Positions 7,446 to 17,123 are shown, counted from the stretch's first letter. The stretch: 33,969 nt of DNA from Terriglobia bacterium (GCA_019242155.1 JAFAWA010000545.1:1-33969), one strand, 5' to 3'. Numbers and translations: made by a program. The notes: generated by a model not told the origin, from the sequence alone.

Positions 7446-8660
7446 TCAGTTCTTCGACGTCTGATTCTGAGCTAAGAGTTGTTGGACCTTCGAAACGAAT
7501 TCGTCTTTTTCCCTCTGATATAACGGACCGCTCCCCGGGCTGGGGAAACCGGCATGCGCGCCTTTGACCAGCCCATCCCGACCCACGAAGAAGGTCGTGG
7601 GCCAGGCATCCCAATCACGCGCCTGGGTTAGTTTCTCCTTTGCGGTGCCCGTCTCGCCACCCAACAGGACCGTGTACTTGATTCCGTAATGCTTGATGAA
7701 GGCTTTCAGGCGAGTCGGGTCTGCCAGTTGGTCAGCCTCCTCAAAAGAAAGCGCCACAATCTCGAGGCCCTGCGAATGGAACTTATTGTATAGCTCCACC
7801 AGGAACGGTGCCTCGTCGTGGCAGTTCGGACACCAACTCCCGGTGATGTTAATCAACACCACCTTATTGCGGAAACGGGGGTCCGTATTCGTCACAGTTT
7901 TTCCGCTGAGATCGGGGAAGCTGAAGGTGAACGGCTGGCTCGGATCCCGCACGCCGGTATGCTGGTCGGCATCGGTGGGAAGCGCCAGGCCTTTGGCCTT
8001 CGCCTGCTCGGGACGGACTGCCGTAATCTGACCCTCGTGATGCTGTCCGCTCAAGTCAAGCGCGAGCGTGCCGTCGCTCTGGGGAGTAAGAACGAGCAAC
8101 GCTGGGCGCGCGCCGGAGAAATGGCTGAGAACGAACTTGCCGTCTTTGTAGGCGCCGGTCAACGTTCCGGTATCGCCATCTACTCGCAAGATAGCACCGG
8201 ATACTTCAGCGCCCTTTTGCTTCACGATCAGTTGCCACGCCTTCTCATCCTTCTTGCTGCTGTTCACGCCCTCGAGATACCACACACCCGCGATATCCGG
8301 GGCCTTCGCATTCGAAGCCGGCCGCGCGGCCGCGCGGACCGCATGTACAGACATCGGCTTTCCGCGCGTGACGTACTCGCCGTCGAGAGCGCCGTCCTTC
8401 AGGTTGAGCTTGAGGACGGAAGCGTAGGTGTCGAAGTTTAAGGTTAGCGAGCCGTTTTCGAGCTTCCCGCTGGTTGCGACCTCGTGCTCGTCACCGTTGA
8501 AAAACCATCCGGTGACGCTCGAGCCGTCTCCCGCGAGTTCCAGCTTGAACGGGATTTCGGTTCCATTAAGGTTGATGCTGGCGTCCCATAGACCAGCAAG
8601 CGATTGCGCCCAGGCGCCGGGAACGGCCAGCAAAAGACAACTAAGGACCAGCTTCTTCAT
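7446..8660 (-). CDS. Exported TlpA-like thioredoxin-fold protein with duplicated N-terminal beta domain
   Basis: 404 residues with a signal peptide (MKKLVLSCLLLAVPGAWA, cleavage before QS). The C-terminal third is a TlpA/AhpC-TSA thioredoxin domain with active-site WCPNC (Cys277 and Cys280), the cis-proline region WPTTFFVG, and the charged helix typical of TlpA proteins. The N-terminal part holds two related ~95-residue beta-rich units, starting AGLWDASI (about residue 22) and AGVWYLEG (about 124), each with a 'GxxVxG' strand and a later 'GKxxxxxxxxF' segment. Such proteins reduce or shuttle disulfides on exported cytochromes or other proteins. No ccm gene is adjacent. The function of the N-terminal units is unknown; substrate binding or surface attachment is plausible. 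Confidence 0.88.
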   Translation of the reverse strand: MKKLVLSCLLLAVPGAWAQSLAGLWDASINLNGTEIPFKLELAGDGSSVTGWFFNGDEHEVATSGKLENGSLTLNFDTYASVLKLNLKDGALDGEYVTRGKPMSVHAVRAAARPASNAKAPDIAGVWYLEGVNSSKKDEKAWQLIVKQKGAEVSGAILRVDGDTGTLTGAYKDGKFVLSHFSGARPALLVLTPQSDGTLALDLSGQHHEGQITAVRPEQAKAKGLALPTDADQHTGVRDPSQPFTFSFPDLSGKTVTNTDPRFRNKVVLINITGSWCPNCHDEAPFLVELYNKFHSQGLEIVALSFEEADQLADPTRLKAFIKHYGIKYTVLLGGETGTAKEKLTQARDWDAWPTTFFVGRDGLVKGAHAGFPSPGSGPLYQREKDEFVSKVQQLLAQNQTSKN

Positions 8661-9050
8661 GGCGTCACTCCTTGATATGCATTAGAGCCGGTGAGCAGCA
8701 GACTCATTCGGCTATCGATAGTCCATCAATTTCATCGAGATATACCAGAACGCCAACGGCAAAGTCAACCGGTGGTTAACATCCATGGACGCGCATACCG
8801 CCTGCCCGGAGGGTAAAGATTTATTGGGTCGGCGCGCGCGCGAGCGCAATTTTTGAGTAATCTCGTGCCAAAATGGGCGGAAGTAGTTTTTGATAGCCTC
8901 GGAATCCGTGTGGGGTTTGCGAACCGGGAATGACTAACAGGCCCGTAAAGCAATTAATAACTCTGGCCGATAAGGGTTACGGAGGGCTGATCGTTGCTAA
9001 CAAACGAAGTAAGATGCGGAAAAGCAGTGCTCCATGAGGTAGGGGTTCCC
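8661..9050. other. 390-base gap between divergent thioredoxin-like and desaturase genes
   Basis: No gene is supported here. It should hold divergent promoters. A GGAGGG sequence at 8981-8986 sits eight bases before a TTG at 8994 that is in frame with the desaturase, so the right end may be coding (see that entry). AT-rich stretches near 8700-8765 may hold the leftward promoter, but I could not define one with confidence. Confidence 0.5.
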
Positions 9051-10022
9051 ATGCCCTCGCCGATAATAGTACGGCGCGCCGATGTGCCTCAGGAACTCAA
9101 GCGCGAGCTGCAGCGGCTAATGCGTCCCGCACCGAAGGCTTTTTTTCTCCAGTGGTTTTGGGCATGGATGCTGGTGGGAACTTCGGTTTACGCGGCAGTA
9201 CACTTTCACCAGCTATGGCTTAGCATTCTGGTAGTTCTATTCGTGGCTACACGGCAGAACGTTCTCGCCCTTCTCATGCATGAGCAGACTCACAGGTTAT
9301 GCTCTCGTCAGAAATGGGCGGATTTCTTTTGTGAATTGTTAGTCGCTTACCCGCTGCTGGTAACACTCGAAGGCTACCGCCGAGTGCACCTATCGCACCA
9401 TGCGGCGTACTTCACCGACAGCGATCCTGATTATCTTCGAAAGCAGGGTGAAGAGTGGACATTTCCGCAGCAGACGGCATACTTCTTCCGGACGCTTCTG
9501 CGCGACCTGGCGGGACTTAACGTCTTTAAGACACTTAAGAGCAAAGGGATGAGCGAAACGGCATCGGCCGCCAAAGCCAACTTTGCGCCTCCGCGATGGC
9601 TCCGGCCGGCGTTCTTCGGCGCGCTCTTCCTGCTATTGACGCTAACTCACACCTGGACGGTCTATCTCATTTACTGGTTGCTGCCGCTTTGCACGGTGAT
9701 GCAGTTGTTCATCAAATGGGGCGCCATTTCGGAACACAAATACAATCTAATCCATCCCTCGGTTGAGGAATCCACGCCGCTCATCGAGTTACGGTGGTGG
9801 GAGCGCCTGCTGCTTCCGAATCTCAACTTCACGTTGCATATCTATCATCACTGGTACCCCACTATTCCGGCGTGTCACCTGCCCAAAGTTCACCAGATGT
9901 TTCGCGAGGCCTCATTAGTCGACGACCGTTATGTCTATCACGGCTACGGCGAATTTGTCCGGTCGCTGCTCGGTAAGACGGAATGGGAGAGCACACCTTT
10001 GCGAGCTACTGCGGGCGGCTGA
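9051..10022 (+). CDS. Membrane fatty-acid desaturase family protein
   Basis: 323 residues from the ATG at 9051 (preceded by AGGTAGGGG). An in-frame TTG at 8994 with a GGAGGG ribosome site would add 19 residues and cannot be excluded. The three histidine boxes of the membrane di-iron desaturase/hydroxylase family are present: HEQTH (77-81), HLSHH (113-117) and HIYHH (263-267), plus an extra SEH at 227-229. Hydrophobic segments lie at about 35-70 and 185-215. The family uses O2 and reduced ferredoxin or cytochrome b5 to desaturate or hydroxylate acyl chains, or to modify carotenoids or sphingolipids; sequence alone does not give the substrate. No electron-transfer partner is adjacent. Confidence 0.85.
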   Translation: MPSPIIVRRADVPQELKRELQRLMRPAPKAFFLQWFWAWMLVGTSVYAAVHFHQLWLSILVVLFVATRQNVLALLMHEQTHRLCSRQKWADFFCELLVAYPLLVTLEGYRRVHLSHHAAYFTDSDPDYLRKQGEEWTFPQQTAYFFRTLLRDLAGLNVFKTLKSKGMSETASAAKANFAPPRWLRPAFFGALFLLLTLTHTWTVYLIYWLLPLCTVMQLFIKWGAISEHKYNLIHPSVEESTPLIELRWWERLLLPNLNFTLHIYHHWYPTIPACHLPKVHQMFREASLVDDRYVYHGYGEFVRSLLGKTEWESTPLRATAGG

Positions 10023-10045
10023 GCAGGCGCTCTCCCTCTGAACTC

Positions 10046-11305
10046 TTACTGGCCGGCGCCGCAACGAAGCGATGAGAAAACCAGAGGATCCCGGTTAACG
10101 ACTTCGCCGACGAAAACGGGCGGTATTCGGGTCGCCATGGTGGTGTTCATCTGATGGATAAACGTGTTGGCGACGATGGCATAGCCGGTGTTGGTGGGAT
10201 GAACTCCGTCGAGCGAAAACAGACCTCCCAAGAAACCCGCAGTTAGACAATATCCGCCGGCCTTATACCCGTTCTGATATATGTTTTCAACCAGCGAATA
10301 GATATCGACCAGAGTTGCACCGAATGACGCGGCATTGGATGCAATGGTCGAGTTGTAGGCTTTTATCGTCTCTTGGAAAGAGGTGACCTCAGCCGCAGTC
10401 AGAACGCAGGCTACGGGCGCAGGTGAGAATGGCTCCGCGGTACAGGTGTAGTTGGAAAGCGGACCCGGAGCGCCGCGTAATATCTGTTCGGCTATCGTAA
10501 CACCCGAGGGCCGCAAATAATCTCCCGCACCGATTCCGAGCCGTGAGGTGACCTGGCTAAGGGGCAGGCCCACTTCCTCGGCCAGTGTCGCGGCCGGTGT
10601 TAGATAAGGGAGCCCTGTAACGTCTGGTATGTTGGCGACAATGAACCGGGCTTTGGTTTGAGACAGCGCCAGCATTACGTTATGGTAGGCCGTCGCGAAG
10701 GTGTCGGTCGGTGTGGGACTGCCTCCAAACAGGGCAGGAACAAGCACATCGTTATTTCCCAGCCAAACGATGACGGTGGTCGGTTTCAGAGCAACGGCCT
10801 GCTGTACTTGCGTTTGCGCGGGCCCGGGAAACAGGAAGGGTGTCGGAAAGCCGAGGACGATGTTCGCCCAGCCTGCAACGGGATCGGTGGGATCGGCGTT
10901 TGCATTTGGTGTCAGTGTGAGAGCTTGCTCCACTGTGATCCCGGGGACGGATAGATTGGTTGGGCGAGAGAGAGGATTGACGCGAGGAATTCGAGGAAGA
11001 GTCCCGGGGGCCGCTTGAATCACTGGAGGCGGTCCAAAGCTCTCCAATTCTAAGACATTCGGCGCGCCAGGGTAGGGAACGAGCGGCAGGGTCATGGGCA
11101 CGCCGGCCTGTTCCGCGATCAGAGTGGCATATCCCTTGATCTGCTGCACATCGAGTAACGAAAAATTCTGTACGCCGGCAGAGAGGGAGTCACCAACGAC
11201 TACCAACCGGGAAAGATCAGCTCTTTCAGAGGCAGCAAAAGCCGTTGCTGCGCTGACGAGCAGAGGCAAAACAAGCCGAATATAGGATTGCTCCGATTTG
11301 TTCAT
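10046..11305 (-). CDS. Exported SGNH/GDSL-family hydrolase
   Basis: 419 residues with a signal peptide (hydrophobic core RLVLPLLVSAATAFAA). Block I is VVVGDSLSAG with the nucleophile Ser40, block III is WLGNNDV (Asn184 or Asn185 for the oxyanion hole), and block V is LDGVHPTNTGY with Asp366 and His369 completing the triad. The family hydrolyses esters of lipids, carbohydrates or aryl compounds; the substrate is not predictable. The protein is longer than typical ~200-residue GDSL enzymes, with a large proline-rich insertion between blocks I and III (about residues 70-160), which recalls the plant-type GDSL lipases. It ends 24 bases from the end of the convergent desaturase gene, and it is separated by about 210 bases from the ankyrin gene upstream, so it is probably a separate transcript. 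Confidence 0.87.
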   Translation of the reverse strand: MNKSEQSYIRLVLPLLVSAATAFAASERADLSRLVVVGDSLSAGVQNFSLLDVQQIKGYATLIAEQAGVPMTLPLVPYPGAPNVLELESFGPPPVIQAAPGTLPRIPRVNPLSRPTNLSVPGITVEQALTLTPNANADPTDPVAGWANIVLGFPTPFLFPGPAQTQVQQAVALKPTTVIVWLGNNDVLVPALFGGSPTPTDTFATAYHNVMLALSQTKARFIVANIPDVTGLPYLTPAATLAEEVGLPLSQVTSRLGIGAGDYLRPSGVTIAEQILRGAPGPLSNYTCTAEPFSPAPVACVLTAAEVTSFQETIKAYNSTIASNAASFGATLVDIYSLVENIYQNGYKAGGYCLTAGFLGGLFSLDGVHPTNTGYAIVANTFIHQMNTTMATRIPPVFVGEVVNRDPLVFSSLRCGAGQ

Positions 11306-11516
11306 GATATTCCTCGTGGACTTCCTGGTATTATCCAGACGTTAAGCCTGCATTAAGCACCTGGATTAGAAAGGCTGCTTGAAGGCGGTATGACTCTTGC
11401 AGAGCCGATCGTTACTATAGCAGCGAGAAGAACGAAAAAACGGAGTTTCGGTTACGGAAATTACAAACTGAATCGATTTTTAAGTAAAAGAGGTACCAGC
11501 AGTTCCGTGCGTTTAC

Positions 11517-13244
11517 TTATTGGCATCCATCAACTCCCTTAGTAAGGCAGATAGATGACGCGGGCGGCGGCGGTATCTTCATTCCCTTTTCGCTCATCAA
11601 TTTTACGAGCAGCTTCTCTGCTTCGGGATGAGCGATCGCTGATTGGACACCGACGCGAACGAGTCCGCGCGCCCAATCCAGTGGAATCCAAGTCATGCCT
11701 TTCATGGCGCCGTTCACAGTGTCTCGGCTTCCCAGATCGTGGGCTTCAAGGTTCGCGCCATGGTCCACTAAAACCTGAATGACATCGGTACGGCCCTTGT
11801 GCGCCGCGCCATGTAGCGCGGTACGGCCTTGGTCGTCGGCGGCATTGACGTTAATTCCGAGATCAAGACACATCTTCACGGCTTCGAGGCTGTCTGCCGG
11901 CGACCATTCGAAGGTAACGCCCTCGACCCAACCGATTCCCGCCGCTACGGAGAGCGCGGTATCGTTGTGTGACGTGGGGATCTTGGGATCCGCGCCGTGT
12001 GCGAGCAGCAGCTTCATGAGTGCGAGATCGCCCGACTGAGCGGCTCGTACAAACGGGGTCGCGCCGTCTTCGTACAGCCACTGCATCGTGAAGTTGGTGC
12101 GCGTTTCGGTGGTGTCGCCTTTGCATTCCTGTTCCGTGGATTGCACGCCGCAGATGCGCGCGTTCACGTTGGCGCCATGGTCAAGGAGCAGCTTAATGTA
12201 ATCCAGGTGGTCTATGTCCGGGGCGCGTACCGGATAGTCTCCGCCTTCGATGTTCCGATTGTCGGTCGCAAGATAGAGCGGAGTCCAACCACCTTTGTTC
12301 GGAAGGTTGGGATTCGCGCCATGGTCGAGCAGATAAGCCGCCAGTTTGTAGTGGCGGTTCTGGGTTGCGGTCAGCAGCGCGCTCCACCCATAGTTGGTCA
12401 CCTGGTTTACATCCGCGCCCGATTCAAGCAGGGTCTTGGCACAGTCGAGACAGTTCTCGCGCGCCGCATAAATCAAAGGTGTCAGGCCGCCGCCGTCTTT
12501 AACGGCCGGAGGACGGAAAAAGGCGGCCACGTCGTCTGCGTCGTCCGGAGCCCCGGCTTTTTCACCGGGCTTCGCAGGGGCTCGCGGCGGGCGGCGATTG
12601 GACTGGAGCCCACCCGCTCCCTGCGCGGACGCCGCGCGCTGTTTAATGGTCGGCGCGATATTCAGGCGGGAGTTTCGCGTATCCGGGTTGGTGGCCGCGC
12701 TTACCTGCGCTCCATGTTCGATCAGCAGCCGGATGGCAGCCGCATGTCCCTGTTCCGCCGCCCACATCAACGCGGTGGTTCCGCGGAGATCTTCCTTGGC
12801 GTTTACGTCGGCATGGCGTTCGAGTAGCGCGGAAATAGACTCTGCATTGCCGTTGCGCGCCGCCATCATCAGGGGTGTCTCGCCATGCGGCTGCCGCTCG
12901 TTGGGATCGGCGCCGGCAGCCACTAACCTGCGAATCATGGCGGCGTTTCCGTTCTCCGCCGCGAGCCACAGAGCGGTCACGCCTTCGTGATTGGCGGCCT
13001 TTACATCGGCTCGAGCGGCAATCAGCACATCCGCCATTTCGAGGTCGTTGCGATAAGCGGCCCATTGGATGGCCGTAGCGCCGTCGGGCTGAGGAGCATT
13101 TACATCGGCCTTCTGCCCTACGAGCGAGCGCACCATGCCGCTGTCTCCGCGCATGGCAGCATCGGCGACCGGGCTGCCGGCCGCCTCTAGGAGGGTCAAA
13201 TATGCACCGAGCGAAAGCCCGGCCGCAATGAACAGATATCGCAT
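11517..13244 (-). CDS. Exported ankyrin-repeat protein
   Basis: 575 residues from the ATG at 13244, which has a GGAG site five bases upstream and a signal-like leader (MRYLFIAAGLSLGAYLTLLEAAG). An ATG at 13277 would overlap the DUF1552 stop by eight bases. About ten or more ankyrin repeats are visible by the 'G.TALM.AA..G....I..LL..GADVN' pattern. A proline/arginine-rich linker at about 215-245 interrupts the array, and a later insertion (near ICGVQSTEQEC) carries two cysteines. Ankyrin repeats bind other proteins. It is encoded directly downstream of the DUF1552 and DUF1592-family genes and is predicted to be exported like them, so it is probably a scaffold or partner for those proteins. That role is an inference. 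Confidence 0.88.
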   Translation of the reverse strand: MRYLFIAAGLSLGAYLTLLEAAGSPVADAAMRGDSGMVRSLVGQKADVNAPQPDGATAIQWAAYRNDLEMADVLIAARADVKAANHEGVTALWLAAENGNAAMIRRLVAAGADPNERQPHGETPLMMAARNGNAESISALLERHADVNAKEDLRGTTALMWAAEQGHAAAIRLLIEHGAQVSAATNPDTRNSRLNIAPTIKQRAASAQGAGGLQSNRRPPRAPAKPGEKAGAPDDADDVAAFFRPPAVKDGGGLTPLIYAARENCLDCAKTLLESGADVNQVTNYGWSALLTATQNRHYKLAAYLLDHGANPNLPNKGGWTPLYLATDNRNIEGGDYPVRAPDIDHLDYIKLLLDHGANVNARICGVQSTEQECKGDTTETRTNFTMQWLYEDGATPFVRAAQSGDLALMKLLLAHGADPKIPTSHNDTALSVAAGIGWVEGVTFEWSPADSLEAVKMCLDLGINVNAADDQGRTALHGAAHKGRTDVIQVLVDHGANLEAHDLGSRDTVNGAMKGMTWIPLDWARGLVRVGVQSAIAHPEAEKLLVKLMSEKGMKIPPPPASSICLTKGVDGCQ

Positions 13245-13269
13245 CTCTCTCCGCCCTCCTGGTGCCGCT

Positions 13270-14625
13270 TTATGCAAGGCCGACGAGCTTGCCGGTGCTA
13301 TCGCCGAGGCTCTCCTGATGAATTCCGTAGAACTCCAGGACGCTCAGCAACAGATTTCCGGTCGGGACAGTTTTGGTCGGAAACGCCAGGTGGCGGCCGC
13401 CTTTGAGCTGGCCCGACGCTCCGCCGATCAGAATATGCGGCACGTCATAGTGCAGGTGCTGATTCGAATCGCCCATGTTGGTTCCATAAAGAACCAGAGA
13501 ATGGTCGAGCAGGGTGCCGTCGCCATCGGGGGTCTTCTGCAGCTTGTCGATGAAATAGGCCAGGCACTTGACGTGGTATTGGTTCAGTTTGGAATATTCC
13601 GCGATGCGTTCGGGATTCTCGGCATGGTGCGAGCCGCCGTGGAAACTCAGGCTGGGCACGTCGCTCGCCGGATAGGCGCGCCCGGTGAGATCGCGGGCAT
13701 AAAGCACGCTCGAAACCCGGGTGATGTCCGCTTTGAAGGCTAAAACCTGCAGGTCGAACTGCAGCTTGATGTGTTCGTCGAACGATTCCGGGACGCCGCT
13801 CGGGACGACCACACCTTCGGCCGTCACGCTGCCGGTGGCTTTCTTTGCGATCTCAAGGCGCCTCTCGAGTTCGCGGATATCATCTGTATATTCATCCAGC
13901 TTGGCGCGATCGTCAGATCCCAAATCTTTCTTGAAGCGGGCGAGACTCTGGGCGACCGAATCGAGGATGCTCCGGTCCTGTTCGCGGCGAAGCCTGCGCT
14001 CCTCCTGCGAACCGCCTTCGCCGAACATCCGTTCGAAGGTGACTTGCGGGTTGAGCTCCATCGGGAGCGGCTGCGTGGGCGAGGCCCAGGAAATGGAGTT
14101 GGTGTAAGCGCAGCTGTAGCCTTCTCCGCAATTGCTTGAATTCGCGCCGGGGTCTTCAATGGCCAACTGCAAAGAGGGTAACAACGTGCTCTGGCCGATC
14201 TTCTGGGCGATCAACTGGTCGATTGTGGTTCCGTCCTGTATGTCAGCGCCGGTGGTCTTTTTGGGTTTGTTGGCGCACATGAAAGCGGCAGCCACCCAGT
14301 GATCGGCGCCCGTTACTCCGGGAGGCGGTTCGGCGGACCTCGACCACATTCCGCTCAGTACCACGGTGTGATCGCGAAAGGGATCGAGCGGTTTCAGAAT
14401 GAAGGGGAGATTGCCCGCTTCGAGCACCGGCTTTTCGGGAATCCAGTAGCCCGGCGCCATCCCATGCGGAACGAAAATGCCGGTAAAACGGGTCTTCGGA
14501 ACAGCGGCGGTTTTGGCCAAGGGTGTCTGTGCCGGAATCATCGAATCCAGCAACGGCAACGACAGCGCCACCCCCGCGCCTCGTAGAATCGCGCGCCGGG
14601 AAATGTGCTTTTTCGTGATGAACAT
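13270..14625 (-). CDS. DUF1552 protein exported by the Tat pathway
   Basis: 451 residues. The N-terminus has a twin-arginine signal (HISRRAILRGAGVALSLPLLDSM, arginines 10 and 11), and the start has a strong ribosome site (GGAAGGG). The body has DUF1552 hallmarks: the FVPHGMAPGYWIP opening, a LSGMWSRSAEP segment, HWVAAAFMCANKP, SFHGGSHH and a late LVLYGTNMGDSNQHLH stretch. DUF1552 is related to the DUF1501/alkaline-phosphatase-like fold group, but no activity is established to my knowledge. It lies 60 bases after the DUF1592-family gene and is followed immediately by the ankyrin gene. Tat export suggests folding, perhaps with a metal, in the cytoplasm before secretion. Confidence 0.88.
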   Translation of the reverse strand: MFITKKHISRRAILRGAGVALSLPLLDSMIPAQTPLAKTAAVPKTRFTGIFVPHGMAPGYWIPEKPVLEAGNLPFILKPLDPFRDHTVVLSGMWSRSAEPPPGVTGADHWVAAAFMCANKPKKTTGADIQDGTTIDQLIAQKIGQSTLLPSLQLAIEDPGANSSNCGEGYSCAYTNSISWASPTQPLPMELNPQVTFERMFGEGGSQEERRLRREQDRSILDSVAQSLARFKKDLGSDDRAKLDEYTDDIRELERRLEIAKKATGSVTAEGVVVPSGVPESFDEHIKLQFDLQVLAFKADITRVSSVLYARDLTGRAYPASDVPSLSFHGGSHHAENPERIAEYSKLNQYHVKCLAYFIDKLQKTPDGDGTLLDHSLVLYGTNMGDSNQHLHYDVPHILIGGASGQLKGGRHLAFPTKTVPTGNLLLSVLEFYGIHQESLGDSTGKLVGLA

Positions 14626-14684
14626 TGTTGCCCTTCCTTAATCCTTTAACTTCCTTAATATGATGCTAAAACTTCCCATGGGAC

Positions 14685-17123
14685 TCACCGGGAGGCCCGC
14701 AAATCCGGGCTCCCGCTCCCGCTGACCTGAATTTTTTCGTTCATCTGGAACGGATCGCTCTTTACGACCCCGAGCACCAGCGACGAGAACCGATAGTTGG
14801 ACTTCTCCGCATCGTGGACGATCGACCGGATCAGCGGCATATCGTAGTATTCGGTTCCGCGGCCGAGGGCGTAAATCATAAGTTTTTCCGTGACGACGCG
14901 CACGAATTGCGGCGAATACTTCACCAGCGCCTGCCGTAGTCCGATCACGCCGTCCATCTTCGTCCCATCCACCAGCGCACCCGCGGCATTGATCGGGTTG
15001 CCGTACTCAGAATTACGCCATTCCCCCACAGCATCGAAGTTTTCGAGTGCGAGCCCGATCGGGTCCATGATCTTATGGCAGCTCGCGCAGGGCTCCACTT
15101 TGCGATGCATTTCCATCTGCTGGCGCATGGTGGGCTTGGTGCCTCCATGAACATCGCTCGGATCGACTTTTAGCGCCGGAACGTTGGGTGGCGGCGGCGG
15201 GGGCTCGACTCCCAGGAACACCTGCATCACTGTCTTGCCCCGTTGTACCGGCGACGTCCGGCCGGGCTGGGAGCTTACCGTGAGCAGAGATCCCTTACCC
15301 AACAATCCGCGGCGCACGTCAAGGTCCGGACCAAGCGTTACCCGCCGGAAATTACTCCCATATACGTTCGGGATTCCATAGTGTTTGGCCAGCCGCTCGT
15401 TGACGAACGTGTAATTCCCATCCAGCAGCTCGAGCACGCTGCGATCCTCGTGCACTACGCTATCCACAAACAGCTCAGTCTCTTTCTGCATCGCGCGCCG
15501 AAGATTGTCGTCGAAATCCGGGAACTCCGAGGTGACGGGCGATTGTGCCTTGAGCCCGCGCAATTGCAGCCATTGGCCCGCGAAGTTGAGCACCAACTGG
15601 TCGGATCGCGGATCGGAGAGCATCCGCCGGACCTGTGCCTGGAGAACTTCGGGTTCATGCAGTTTATTCTGCCCCGCCAAGGTGAGGAGCTGGTCGTCGG
15701 GAATGCTGCTCCACAAGAAGAAGGACAGGCGCGAGGCCAATTCGAGATCGCTTACACGATATTTGTCACCCGGCTTTACGTTCGGCGGCTCGGCCTCTTT
15801 CCGGAACACAAATTCCGGGTCCGCCAGGATGCGCCGCAGCGCCAGCTCGATGCCATGGTCGAAGTCGCCGCCTTCATTGCGCCCTTGCTGATAAAAACTC
15901 ATCAGGGTTTCCGTGTCCTGCGGAGTGGCGGGCCTGCGGAAAGCGCGGCGCGCTAACGACGCCACGATCTTGCTCGCGCAAGCTGTATCCTCGGACGGAT
16001 TGGCGGGCCGGCATACAAAGATCTTCTTGCGGCTCACGGTGTCGCTCGCTCCCATGGGCTTATCGGGACCATCGATCACGATTTTGCCGACATGCGGGAA
16101 GAACTTGAACCCGGGAAGACCGCCGGTTTCGATGGTGCTACGCAGAAAATGCTGATCCAGGTCGTTGCCCGGCGCATAGTTGGTGGCGCTGAAAGTCACA
16201 ACCACGGTGTGGAGACCGGCTTTGGCGGGGAACTTAAAATTAAACGTCCCATCTTCCCGCGCCCGCTCTTTGTCCCAGTCGAAGACCTTCAGGCGTTCTC
16301 CATCGATCAGGAACTCAAGCTTTTCCCCTAAAATCTCGCCGAACGGGCTCGTATCGCCCATGTTTCCCTTGCTGATCGGGGTAATTTTGATGGCGTAGTT
16401 GCCATCGGCCGGAAACTCATGTTTGACGATGAGGCCGCCGCGGGTGCCGAAGGGCATTCCCTCGAGGTGATAATCCTGCGAGGTATCCTCGGCCACACGG
16501 TAGACGGTCTGAGTTGAAGTCGTCACATCGCCTATGGCCAAGCGGCTGATCTTGCTCGCCGCCGAAGTATATCCTTCAAGCAGGGCGGGAGAGAGGCTCA
16601 GGGCCGCGGCGACGTTGTCGAAACCCCGGGTAGAGTCGTCAGAGGGGAGATACTTCGAAGGATCGATCTCGATTCCCAGGAGGTCGCGCATCGCATTGGC
16701 ATATTCCGTGCGGTTTAGGCGATGCAGGCCCGGAGGCGGAAGGTTGGCCACGGCGGTCCGGTCGAGCTCATTTTCCATGTAAACGATCGCGGACTCCATA
16801 ACTTCGGGCTTCGGCCGCGGCATTCCCGCCGGCGGCATCATCCCAGCCCGAAGCTTCCGCACCATGGCTTCCCAGCGCTCCGGATTTTTCTCGACATGCG
16901 CGGGATCCAAATTGTCCACCGTGAGGCGCTGCGCGGGCTCGAGGCCGGCGGCCTTGGCTTTCAGGCTGTGACATCCGGCACAGGTCTGCGTGAGAAACGC
17001 GCGTTCCGCATCGGCCGTGGTGATCAGGGCAGCCGAGGATCGCTTTTGGGCATCCTGGCCGTAAACCGCAATCGCCACAGGCAGCAGCGCGAGGGTGCCA
17101 ACTACAACCAGTCGTTTATTCAT
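14685..17123 (-). CDS. DUF1592-family multi-domain cytochrome (DUF1587-DUF1595-DUF1592-DUF1588-DUF1585)
   Basis: 812 residues from the ATG at 17123, chosen because a signal peptide follows at once (MNKRLVVVGTLALLPVAIAVYG); the frame is open further upstream to 17282. The domain order matches the planctomycete/acidobacterial family: an N-terminal c-type haem site CAGCH (48-52), DUF1587 (RLNRTEYANAMRDLLGI), a beta-rich insertion, DUF1595 (ARRAFRRPAT), DUF1592 (ELASRLSFFLWSSIPDD), DUF1588 with a second haem motif CASCHKIMDPIG (679-690), and DUF1585 at the end. Two CxxCH motifs suggest a dihaem periplasmic electron-transfer protein. Members are usually paired with DUF1552 genes, as here; the substrate is unknown. 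The C-terminal serine/glycine tail is probably flexible. Confidence 0.9.
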   Translation of the reverse strand: MNKRLVVVGTLALLPVAIAVYGQDAQKRSSAALITTADAERAFLTQTCAGCHSLKAKAAGLEPAQRLTVDNLDPAHVEKNPERWEAMVRKLRAGMMPPAGMPRPKPEVMESAIVYMENELDRTAVANLPPPGLHRLNRTEYANAMRDLLGIEIDPSKYLPSDDSTRGFDNVAAALSLSPALLEGYTSAASKISRLAIGDVTTSTQTVYRVAEDTSQDYHLEGMPFGTRGGLIVKHEFPADGNYAIKITPISKGNMGDTSPFGEILGEKLEFLIDGERLKVFDWDKERAREDGTFNFKFPAKAGLHTVVVTFSATNYAPGNDLDQHFLRSTIETGGLPGFKFFPHVGKIVIDGPDKPMGASDTVSRKKIFVCRPANPSEDTACASKIVASLARRAFRRPATPQDTETLMSFYQQGRNEGGDFDHGIELALRRILADPEFVFRKEAEPPNVKPGDKYRVSDLELASRLSFFLWSSIPDDQLLTLAGQNKLHEPEVLQAQVRRMLSDPRSDQLVLNFAGQWLQLRGLKAQSPVTSEFPDFDDNLRRAMQKETELFVDSVVHEDRSVLELLDGNYTFVNERLAKHYGIPNVYGSNFRRVTLGPDLDVRRGLLGKGSLLTVSSQPGRTSPVQRGKTVMQVFLGVEPPPPPPNVPALKVDPSDVHGGTKPTMRQQMEMHRKVEPCASCHKIMDPIGLALENFDAVGEWRNSEYGNPINAAGALVDGTKMDGVIGLRQALVKYSPQFVRVVTEKLMIYALGRGTEYYDMPLIRSIVHDAEKSNYRFSSLVLGVVKSDPFQMNEKIQVSGSGSPDLRASR

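Noticed and set aside
11997-12827. 276-residue open frame on the plus strand inside the ankyrin gene
   Set aside because: It lies antisense to well-defined ankyrin repeats, has no ribosome site and its composition is that of a shadow frame in GC-rich DNA.
15243-15956. 237-residue open frame antisense to the DUF1592-family gene
   Set aside because: The minus strand carries clear conserved domains here; the frame has no recognisable features.
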